From contig CALQLA020000013.1 in the NCBI GenBank assembly GCA_943331295.2, positions 1-64,000 of the forward strand: a stretch of 64,000 nt of DNA, in the 5' to 3' direction. The translations under genes were made by a program, and so were the position numbers. The DNA is from Bordetella parapertussis. GTDB lineage: Bacteria > Pseudomonadota > Gammaproteobacteria > Burkholderiales > Casimicrobiaceae. The notes beneath the pieces are model-generated. The model did no database searches, was not told the origin of the DNA, and was given only the letters and a program-made list of their open reading frames with translations. Shown one piece after another: positions 57,513-64,000 of the stretch. How positions within the stretch are numbered: the first letter of the stretch is position 1; every line of letters begins with the position of its first letter.

Positions 57513-58235
57513 TCAGCGCACCGCGGCCCACAGCATCGTCGCGCCGGAGGCGAACATCAGCCCGTCCATCAGCAGCCGGAAGCGCCCCGGATCGAGGCGC
57601 ACGACGAAGCGCTTGGCGACGAACGCGCCCGCCATCAGCGACGACCCGGAGATGAGACCCTTGGCGATGATGTCCGCCGGCAGCGCGCCGAAGCTGCGGA
57701 AGACGGCGGCCTTGCTCGCGTAGACGGCAAGCGAGCTCGCCGCCTCGGTGGCGAGGAACGCGCCCTTGACGAGGCCGTAGGCGAGGAAGATGGGGACGGT
57801 GATGGGGCCGGTCGACACCACGATGCCCGTCAGGTAGCCGACGACGAGGCCGGCCGCAGCGAGCTGCCACAACCCGAGCTTCATGTCGTGCGCGGCCAGC
57901 CACCGGCGCAGCGGGATCATCGCGATGAAGAACGCGCCAAGCGCCCCCTCGACCAGTTGCGGCGGCAGCGCGAGCAGCGTCCGCGCGCCCAGCGCCGCGC
58001 CCGGGATGCCGGTCACCGCGTAGGCGGCGCACGCCCGCCAGTCGACGTCGCGCCACCACGCCAGGATGCGGGAGAAGTTCGCCATGATCGCGGCGACGGC
58101 CATGATCGGCACGGCCTCGCGCGGGCCGAACACGACCACCAGCACCGGCATCAGCATGATCGACGCGCCGAAGCCGACGATCCCCGACAGCGTGCCGGCG
58201 ACGAGCCCGACGCAGGAGAGCAGCAGGATGTCCAT
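57513..58235 (-). CDS. TSUP-family membrane permease (TauE/SafE type)
   Basis: This is a 240-residue integral membrane protein with about seven hydrophobic helices. The duplicated family signature appears as 'CVGLVAGTLSGIVGFGASIM' near the N-terminus and 'AAAGLVVGYLTGIVVSTGPI' in the middle. TSUP members export or import sulfite, sulfoacetate or related anions. The substrate here is unknown. It stands alone in the minus-strand run, between VOC and OsmC genes. Confidence 0.92.
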   Translation of the reverse strand: MDILLLSCVGLVAGTLSGIVGFGASIMLMPVLVVVFGPREAVPIMAVAAIMANFSRILAWWRDVDWRACAAYAVTGIPGAALGARTLLALPPQLVEGALGAFFIAMIPLRRWLAAHDMKLGLWQLAAAGLVVGYLTGIVVSTGPITVPIFLAYGLVKGAFLATEAASSLAVYASKAAVFRSFGALPADIIAKGLISGSSLMAGAFVAKRFVVRLDPGRFRLLMDGLMFASGATMLWAAVR

Positions 58236-58296
58236 GCCTATGGGTTCCGGCCGTCGCGCGGCGCCACCCCCTTGCGGGCGGCGTCCGGGCGGCGCC

Positions 58297-58767
58297 TCAG
58301 AGGGTGGCGACCGGCTCGCAGCGGACGTCGGTCTTCACCGAATTGGCGATGAAGCATTCCGCATGCGCCTTGTGGTGCATCGCGTCGATCTCGGCGGGCG
58401 ACGGCAGCCGGTCGCCGCTCCACGTGACGCGCGGGCGCAGCGTGACCACCGTCATCGCCAGCCTGCCGTCGGCGTTCGCCGCGAGCAGCCCTTCCGCGGC
58501 ATCGACGTAGCTGTCGACGCAGAAGCGGCGCCGGGCCGCGATCGCCAGGAACCACAGCATGTGGCACGACGACAGCGAGGCGACGAACGCTTCTTCCGGG
58601 TCCACCGCCTGCGGGTCGGACCAGGGCAGCGGCACGACGTGCGGCGACGACGATCCGGCGACCTCGATGCCGCCGTCGAACGTCAGCGTGTGCCGGCGGC
58701 TGTAGCGATCGTCGGTGAAGCGCGCGTCGCCGCGCTGCCAGGCGACCGTGACGGTGTAGACGGACAT
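58297..58767 (-). CDS. OsmC-family peroxiredoxin
   Basis: This is a 156-residue OsmC/Ohr-fold protein. The two redox cysteines are seen in 'FVASLSSCHMLWFLAIAARR' and 'MHHKAHAECFIANSVKTDV', with the family's 'VDPEEAF' loop. Such proteins reduce organic hydroperoxides with cysteine thiols. It has the same orientation as, and sits close to, the CWC-motif gene upstream. Confidence 0.92.
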   Translation of the reverse strand: MSVYTVTVAWQRGDARFTDDRYSRRHTLTFDGGIEVAGSSSPHVVPLPWSDPQAVDPEEAFVASLSSCHMLWFLAIAARRRFCVDSYVDAAEGLLAANADGRLAMTVVTLRPRVTWSGDRLPSPAEIDAMHHKAHAECFIANSVKTDVRCEPVATL

Positions 58768-58792
58768 GCGGGTGCTCCCGGGGGCAGACGAT

Positions 58793-59017
58793 TCAGGGCG
58801 CCGTCAGCGCGGCGGCCGTCGCGCACTGCCGGCAGAGGCAGGCGACGTTGCGCTGCGCCGCGGGAATGCGGGCGAGCACCGCCGGGTCGATCGCGACGTC
58901 GCGGCACCAGCACGGTGCGTCGAGGCTGCCGGTCGCCGCGGGCGCGCAACCGTTGGGGCCGTCGCAGAGCGGGCAGGCCGTGTTCGGCAGCGCACGGGTC
59001 TGGGCGAGGGAGTGCAT
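58793..59017 (-). CDS. Cysteine-rich CWC-motif small protein
   Basis: This is a 74-residue protein with seven cysteines: 'ACPLCDGPNGCAPA', 'CWCRDV' and 'VACLCRQCA'. This is the cysteine-rich CWC family, presumed metal-binding but of unknown role. The ATG at 59017 gives the usual short length; the longer frame from 59206 is Arg-rich and does not look real. It probably forms a transcript with the OsmC gene 25 bp downstream. Confidence 0.8.
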   Translation of the reverse strand: MHSLAQTRALPNTACPLCDGPNGCAPAATGSLDAPCWCRDVAIDPAVLARIPAAQRNVACLCRQCATAAALTAP

Positions 59018-59244
59018 GGTCGAAGCCTCGGGGCGAGTCGCGGCAGCGCGCGGCGCGTGCGGGACGCACCGCGGGAACGGGAGAGTCGCACGTTCGCGGC
59101 GGTTCGCCAAGGGTGCGGGCCGCGCGGCGCCGGCCGCGTGTTGCGGCGCACACCGCCGAAACGTCCCGCGACAGTTCCGCCGGCGTCGCCCGCCGCCACC
59201 CGGCATCGGACGGGGTCCCCCGCCAACCGCCGCCCGCCCGGCTG

Positions 59245-59274
59245 TTGATAGCTCGTTAAAAAAGAAAATAACCT
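59245..59274 (+). promoter_or_regulatory. Promoter candidate for the RND efflux operon
   Basis: TTGATA (59245-59250), an 18-bp spacer and TAACCT (59269-59274) lie in a conspicuous AT-rich island (59245-59280) in a GC-rich genome. The ATG follows 30 bp later. The rest of the gap 59018-59303 shows no gene-like or repeat structure to me. Confidence 0.45.
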
Positions 59275-59303
59275 ATATCCTTGCCGGGTTTTCCGCACCG
59301 GGG

Positions 59304-62300
59304 ATGGGCATCGTGTCGATGGTCGAGATTGCGCTGAAGCGCCCGTACACGTTCATCGTGATGGCGATGCTGATCGTGCTCGCGACGCCGTTCGCGCTGC
59401 TCAGCATGGCGACCGACATCTTTCCCGAGATCAACATCCCGGTCGTCAGCGTCATCTGGAACTACAACGGGCTGCCGGCGCAGGAGATGGGCCAGCGCGT
59501 CGCCGGCCAGACCGAGCGCGGGCTCACGACGACGGTCGGCGACATCGAGCACATCGAGTCGCAGTCGCTCGCCGGCATCACGATCATCAAGGTGTTCTTC
59601 CAGCCGACGGCGAACATCCAGACGGCGATCGCGCAGGTGGTCGCGTCGGTGCAGACGCAGGTGCGCCAGCTCCCGCCCGGGATCACGCCGCCGCTGGTGA
59701 TCAAGTATTCAGCATCGAGCATCCCGGTCGTGCAGCTGGGGCTCGCCAGCGCGACGCGGCCCGAGCAGTCGCTGTTCGACGCCGCGGTCAACGTGCTGCG
59801 GCCGCAGCTGATCACGATCCCCGGCGTCGCGGTGCCGTTCCCCTACGGCGGCAAGAACCGGCTGATCTCGGTCGACCTCGACACCCAGGCGCTGCAGGCG
59901 CGCGGCCTTGCGCCGGCCGACGTCATCAACGCGATCAACACGCAGAACCTGATCCTTCCGTCCGGCACCGCGAAGTTCGGCGAGACGGAGTACACGGTGC
60001 GGATGAACGGCTCGCCCGACGCGATCAGCGGGCTGGGCGACCTGCCGGTGCGCACGGTCAACGGCGCCACCACCTACGTGCGCGACGTCGCCAACGTCCG
60101 CGACGGCTTCTCGCCGCAGATCAACATCGTCCGCCAGGACGGCGCGCGCGGCGTGCTGCTGTCGGTGCTGAAGAACGGCGGCGCGTCGACGCTCGACATC
60201 GTGGCCAACCTGCGCGCGCTGCTGCCGCGCGTGGCGCAGACGCTGCCCGAAGACATCAGGATCACGCCGCTCTTCGACCAGTCGCTGTTCGTCAAGGCGG
60301 CGATCAAGGGCGTGGTCGCCGAGGCGCTGATCGCCGCCGTGCTGACGGCCGCGATGGTGCTGCTGTTCCTCGGCAACTGGCGCAGCACGCTGATCATCGC
60401 GCTGACGATCCCGCTGTCCGTCCTCGCCTCGATCCTGATGCTGCACGTCGCGGGCGAGACGCTCAACCTGATGACGCTGGGCGGGCTGGCGCTCTCGATC
60501 GGCATCCTCGTCGACCAGTCGATCGTGACCATCGAGAACATCGAGCGGCACCTGCACGCCGGCACCGAGCTGAAGCAGGCGATCCTCGTCGGCGCCGGCG
60601 AGATCGGCGTGCCGGTGTTCGTGTCCACGCTTTGCATCTGCATCGTCTTCGTGCCGATGTTCTTCCTGTCGGGCGTCGCGCGCTACCTGTTCGTGCCGAT
60701 GGCGCTGGCCGTGGTGTTCGCGATGTGCGCGTCTTACGTCCTGTCGCGCACGCTGGTGCCCACGCTGGTGATGCTGCTGATGGGCGGCGTGCACGAGGCG
60801 CGGGCCGAGGGCAAGCCGGGCCTGCTGCAGCGGCTCTACAAGGCCTTCGACCAGCAGTTCGAGCGCGTCCGCCGGGCGTACACGCTGACGCTGTCGGTGA
60901 TGCTGGCGCGCCAGCGCACGTTCACGGCGGTCTTCATGGGCTTCTGCCTCGTGTCGTGCGCGCTGTTCCCGTTCCTCGGCCGCGACTTCTTCCCGAGCGT
61001 CGACGCCGGGCAGATCCGCCTGCACATGCGCGCGCCGACCGGCACGCGGATCGAGGAGACCGCGCGCATCGCCGACGCGGTCGAGGCGGCGATCCGCGAG
61101 ATCGTGCCGCCGGACCAGCTGGAAACCATCCTCGACAACCTGGGCATCCCCAACAGCGGGATCAACCTCTCCTACAGCAACGCCGGCACGATCGGCACGC
61201 TCGACGGCGAGATCCAGATGTCGCTGCGCGAGGGCCATCGGCCGACCGAGGAGTTCGTCACCGCGCTGCGCGCCGAGTTGCCGAAGCGCTTTCCCGGCGT
61301 GGAGTTCTTCTTCCAGCCGGCCGACATCGTCACCCAGATCCTGAACTTCGGCCTGCCCGCGGCGATCGACGTGCAGTTCACGGGCTCGGACGTGTTCGGC
61401 AACGCGGCGCTCGCCGCCGAGCTCACCAAGGCGATCCGGAAGATCCCGGGCGCCGTCGACGCCCACGTCCACCAGCGGATGGACGGCCCGATCCTCGACC
61501 TGCAGATGGATCGCTCGCGCCTGCAGCAGTTCGGGCTCACGGCGTTCAACGTCGGCCAGAACGTGCTGGTGTCGCTGTCCGGCAGCTCGCAGACGGCGCC
61601 CGCGTTCTGGCTCAATCCGGCCAACGGCGTCGTCTACAACGTCGCGGTGCAGACGCCGCAGTACAACGTGAACTCGCTCGACGCGCTGCTCAACATGCCG
61701 GTCGCGGCGACGGGGGCGGCCGCCGGCAACGCTCCGCAGCTCCTCGGCAACCTGGTCGAGGTGAAGCCCGGGCGCCAGCTCGCCGTCGCCTCGCGCTACA
61801 ACATCTCGCCGTCGATCGACCTCTACGTCAGCGTGCAGGGCACCGACCTCGCCAGCGTCGCGGGGAAGGTGCAGGCGCTGGTCGACGAGCTTCGCCCGCG
61901 GCTGCCGCGCGGCAGCCAGGTGACGATGCGCGGCCAGGTGCAGACGATGCAGTCGTCGTTCCTGGGCCTCACGGTCGGCCTCGCGATGGCGATCGTGCTG
62001 GTCTACCTGCTCGTCGTGGTCAACTTCCAGTCGTGGATCGACGCCGCGATCATCGTCGCCGCGCTGCCCGCGGCGCTGGCGGGCATCGCGTGGATGCTGT
62101 TCATCACCGGCACCACGCTGTCGGTGCCGGCGCTGACCGGCGCGATCATGACGATGGGGGTGGCCACCGCCAACAGCATCCTGGTCGTCGCGTTCGCGCG
62201 GCAGCGGCAGGAGGAGGGCATCACCGCGCTGTCGGCCGCGCTCGAGGCGGGCGCCACGCGCATCCGGCCGGTGCTGATGACCGCGCTGGCGATGATCATC

Positions 62301-62528
62301 GGCATGATCCCGATGGCGCTGGGCCTGGGCGAGGGCGCCGAGCAGAACGCGCCGCTCGGCCGCGCGGTGATCGGCGGGCTGGTGTTCGCCACCGTGTCGA
62401 CGCTGTTCTTCGTCCCCGTCGTCTACGCCGGCATCCATCGCCGCCTCGAGCGGCGCGCCGCCGCGCGGGCCGGCATTTCGGACGCGCCGCACGGCGCGTC
62501 CCCGCAGGAGGCAGCAAGCAATGTCTGA
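59304..62528 (+). CDS. RND-family efflux permease
   Basis: This is a 1074-residue resistance-nodulation-division pump subunit. It has 12 transmembrane helices in two halves and two large periplasmic loops, beginning 'MVEIALKRPYTFIVMAMLIV', with 'FPEINIPVVSVIW' and the C-terminal 'IGGLVFATVSTLFFVPVVYA'. Helix 4 reads 'SIGILVDQSIVTIENIERH': of the usual Asp-Asp pair only Asp404 remains and the second position is Gln405. Helix 10 reads 'GVATANSILVV', lacking the relay lysine of AcrB. The ATG at 59304 is used; GTG 59313 or ATG 59319 are possible. The adaptor gene overlaps by 8 bp. Substrates are unknown. Confidence 0.93.
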   Translation: MGIVSMVEIALKRPYTFIVMAMLIVLATPFALLSMATDIFPEINIPVVSVIWNYNGLPAQEMGQRVAGQTERGLTTTVGDIEHIESQSLAGITIIKVFFQPTANIQTAIAQVVASVQTQVRQLPPGITPPLVIKYSASSIPVVQLGLASATRPEQSLFDAAVNVLRPQLITIPGVAVPFPYGGKNRLISVDLDTQALQARGLAPADVINAINTQNLILPSGTAKFGETEYTVRMNGSPDAISGLGDLPVRTVNGATTYVRDVANVRDGFSPQINIVRQDGARGVLLSVLKNGGASTLDIVANLRALLPRVAQTLPEDIRITPLFDQSLFVKAAIKGVVAEALIAAVLTAAMVLLFLGNWRSTLIIALTIPLSVLASILMLHVAGETLNLMTLGGLALSIGILVDQSIVTIENIERHLHAGTELKQAILVGAGEIGVPVFVSTLCICIVFVPMFFLSGVARYLFVPMALAVVFAMCASYVLSRTLVPTLVMLLMGGVHEARAEGKPGLLQRLYKAFDQQFERVRRAYTLTLSVMLARQRTFTAVFMGFCLVSCALFPFLGRDFFPSVDAGQIRLHMRAPTGTRIEETARIADAVEAAIREIVPPDQLETILDNLGIPNSGINLSYSNAGTIGTLDGEIQMSLREGHRPTEEFVTALRAELPKRFPGVEFFFQPADIVTQILNFGLPAAIDVQFTGSDVFGNAALAAELTKAIRKIPGAVDAHVHQRMDGPILDLQMDRSRLQQFGLTAFNVGQNVLVSLSGSSQTAPAFWLNPANGVVYNVAVQTPQYNVNSLDALLNMPVAATGAAAGNAPQLLGNLVEVKPGRQLAVASRYNISPSIDLYVSVQGTDLASVAGKVQALVDELRPRLPRGSQVTMRGQVQTMQSSFLGLTVGLAMAIVLVYLLVVVNFQSWIDAAIIVAALPAALAGIAWMLFITGTTLSVPALTGAIMTMGVATANSILVVAFARQRQEEGITALSAALEAGATRIRPVLMTALAMIIGMIPMALGLGEGAEQNAPLGRAVIGGLVFATVSTLFFVPVVYAGIHRRLERRAAARAGISDAPHGASPQEAASNV

Positions 62529-63750
62529 AGAACGACACGCGCCGCTGGTGATCCATCCGCTCGAGGTGGACGACCCCGGCCAGTTGCACACGCGCGGCCA
62601 GATCGCCCGCCGCAGCAAGATCGTCGCCGCCGTCATCCTCGTGCTGCTGCTGCTCGGGGCGGCGCGCACCGTCGTGAGCCGCATGTCCAATGCGCAGGCG
62701 CTGGAAGCGGGCACCGCCGAGCGCGCAAAGGTGTACGTGAAGACCGCGCTGCCGAAGTCGAGCGACGCCGGCCAGACGCTGTCGCTCCCCGGCACGCTGC
62801 AGGGCTTCGTGCAGTCGCCGATCGCGGCGCGGGCGTCGGGCTACCTGCGGCGCTGGTACAAGGACATCGGCAGCCATGTCGCGAAGGGCGAGCTGCTGGC
62901 CGAGATCGAGACGCCGGAGATCGACCAGCAGCTGTCGCAGGCGATCGCCGCGCGGCAGCAGGCGGCGGCGAGCCTCGACCTCGCCCGCAGCACGGTCGAC
63001 CGGTGGGAGAGCCTGCGCAAGAAGGACGCCGTCTCGCAGCAGGAACTCGACGAGCGCAGGAGCGGCTACGCGCAGGCGAACGCCAACCTGGCCGCCGCCG
63101 AGGCCAACGTCGAGCGGCTGCGGCAGCTCGAGGGCTTCAAGCGGATCGTCGCGCCGTTCGCCGGCGTGATCACCCGCCGCAACGTCGACACCGGCGACCT
63201 GATCGACGCCGGCAGCAGCGGCGGCCGCGCGCTGTTCCTGCTCGCGCAGACCGATCCGCTGCGCCTCTACGTCAGCGTGCCGCAGGCGTACTCGCAGCTG
63301 GTCAAGCCCGGGCAGAAGGTCGTGGTCACGCAGGCGGAGCTGCGCGGGCGCACGTTCGAGGGCGAAGTCGCGCGGACGGCGGCGTCGATCGACGCGACGA
63401 CGCGCACGATGCAGGTCGAGATCGCGCTGCCCAATCACGACGGCGTGCTGCTGCCCGGCGCCTACGTGCAGGTGTCGCTGCCACTCGTCGCGAGCAAGTC
63501 GCTGTCGATTCCGGCCAACGCGCTGATGATCCGCGGCGAAGGCATCCGCGTGGCCGTGGTCGGTGCCGACGGCCGCGTCCACCTGAAGCCGGTCCGCATC
63601 GGCCGCAACTACGGCGAGGCGGTCGAGTTGCTCGACGGCGTCGCCGGTACCGACCCGCTGGTGCTGAACCCGTCCGATTCGCTGGCCGAGGGCGACGTCG
63701 TGTCGATCGCCGCCGCGACGCCGGCGGCCGCCGCCAAGGGCGCGAAGTGA
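62521..63750 (+). CDS. RND efflux adaptor (membrane fusion protein)
   Basis: This is a 409-residue HlyD/AcrA-type periplasmic adaptor. It has a cytoplasmic tail of about 30 residues, one transmembrane anchor ('IVAAVILVLLLLGAARTVV') and no lipobox. The barrel-sandwich lipoyl halves 'SGYLRRWYKDIGSHVAKGEL' and 'IVAPFAGVITRRNVDTGDLI' flank a helical hairpin (about residues 140-205). The beta-barrel and membrane-proximal domain follow. It links the inner-membrane pump to the outer-membrane channel. It overlaps its neighbours by 8 bp upstream and 4 bp downstream (GTGA). Confidence 0.95.
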   Translation: MSEERHAPLVIHPLEVDDPGQLHTRGQIARRSKIVAAVILVLLLLGAARTVVSRMSNAQALEAGTAERAKVYVKTALPKSSDAGQTLSLPGTLQGFVQSPIAARASGYLRRWYKDIGSHVAKGELLAEIETPEIDQQLSQAIAARQQAAASLDLARSTVDRWESLRKKDAVSQQELDERRSGYAQANANLAAAEANVERLRQLEGFKRIVAPFAGVITRRNVDTGDLIDAGSSGGRALFLLAQTDPLRLYVSVPQAYSQLVKPGQKVVVTQAELRGRTFEGEVARTAASIDATTRTMQVEIALPNHDGVLLPGAYVQVSLPLVASKSLSIPANALMIRGEGIRVAVVGADGRVHLKPVRIGRNYGEAVELLDGVAGTDPLVLNPSDSLAEGDVVSIAAATPAAAAKGAK

Positions 63751-64000
63751 GGGCACTGCCCGCGGCCCTCGTCGCGGCGGGCGTGGCGCTGCTCGCCGCC
63801 TGCACGGTCGGCCCGGACTACCGCCGGCCCGCGGTCGAGATGCCCGTCGCGTGGCAGATCGAGCCGCCGTGGCGCGAAGCCACGCCCGACGACGCCGCCG
63901 CCAAGGGGCCGTGGTGGCAGCGCTTCGGCGATCCGCAGTTGGACGCGCTGGAGAAGGAGGCGCTCGCGTCCAACCCCACGCTTGCCGCGGCCACCGCGCG
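63747..64000 (+). CDS. Outer-membrane efflux lipoprotein, NodT/OprM family (3'-truncated by window edge)
   Basis: The first 84 residues of a TolC-like channel are visible. The signal ends in a lipobox 'LLAACTVGPDY', followed by 'YRRPAVEMPVAW' and 'GPWWQRFGDPQLDALEKEAL', the standard opening of NodT-family outer-membrane factors. The GTG start overlaps the adaptor stop. It completes a tripartite RND system; the rest of the gene is beyond the window. Confidence 0.94.
   Translation, partial: MRALPAALVAAGVALLAACTVGPDYRRPAVEMPVAWQIEPPWREATPDDAAAKGPWWQRFGDPQLDALEKEALASNPTLAAATA

Overview
The window is 64 kb of very GC-rich (about 70% by eye), densely packed chromosomal DNA. Everything points to a betaproteobacterium, most likely of the Burkholderiales or a close order. 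The evidence is the gene order apaG/rpe/gph/trpE/trpG/trpD/trpC, the grouping D-Ala carboxypeptidase/dat/ybeD/lipB/lipA, a roughly 1290-residue DUF3683-type FAD/Fe-S oxidoreductase, and CTTCGG-loop intergenic hairpins of a kind I associate with Burkholderiales. Genus and species cannot be told from the sequence. There are no rRNA genes, tRNAs, CRISPR arrays, insertion sequences or phage genes that I can see. This is mostly core genome with some accessory inserts.

Layout. 1-2021: 3' part of pyruvate phosphate dikinase. 2180-7446: a signalling block with a STAS antagonist, an MBL-fold hydrolase and a CHASE2-PP2C phosphatase in one coupled operon, an opposing FecR/OmpA-lipoprotein pair, then an RsbW-like kinase. 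Together these look like a partner-switching circuit reading the cell envelope. 7594-9102: comM. 9128-13106: a TRAP transporter operon (dctPQM), divergent from a dihydrodipicolinate-synthase-family lyase. 13237-17106: the giant FAD/Fe-S oxidoreductase. 17233-19976: a tiny membrane protein, a 548-residue protein of unknown function and a c-type cytochrome. 20013-24855: a promoter, a tandem glycine riboswitch with its terminator, and gcvT-gcvH-gcvP. 24859-29036: D-amino-acid metabolism (dadA, a TfpX-like gene, a D-Ala carboxypeptidase, dat). 29049-31137: a flavin reductase and a CFA-type methyltransferase, which split dat from ybeD-lipB-lipA (31237-33177). 33331-36539: mltA, apaG, rpe, gph. 36479-40785: trp promoter, a Trp-rich leader peptide, and trpE-G-D-C. 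40828-45982: an ABC importer of the UgpBAEC type plus an endonuclease/exonuclease/phosphatase-family enzyme. 46134-52437: a coupled polysaccharide operon (methyltransferase with a coiled-coil tail, then two double-domain glycosyltransferases). 52460-54927, minus strand: thiS-thiG-hypothetical-trmB. 55021-55888: a broken peptide-binding protein gene. 55915-59017: a minus-strand run of small detoxification or accessory enzymes (GNAT, GFA, VOC, TSUP, OsmC, CWC). 59304-64000: an RND efflux operon (permease, adaptor, and the start of the outer-membrane factor).

Below gene level, a family of long inverted repeats starting GTAGCCCGG occurs four times (5701, 17127, 33193, 43291). Every copy lies just downstream of a stop codon, three of them between convergent genes, and one supplies the stop codon itself. 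A separate 60-bp tandem duplication (17417-17536) carries paired substitutions that preserve its hairpin. Translational coupling by ATGA/GTGA overlaps is the rule inside operons.

The most interesting items are the partner-switching block, the trp leader, the repeat family, the coiled-coil methyltransferase/glycosyltransferase set, and an RND permease that lacks a proton-relay aspartate. Function calls rest on motifs read by eye; no database search was possible.
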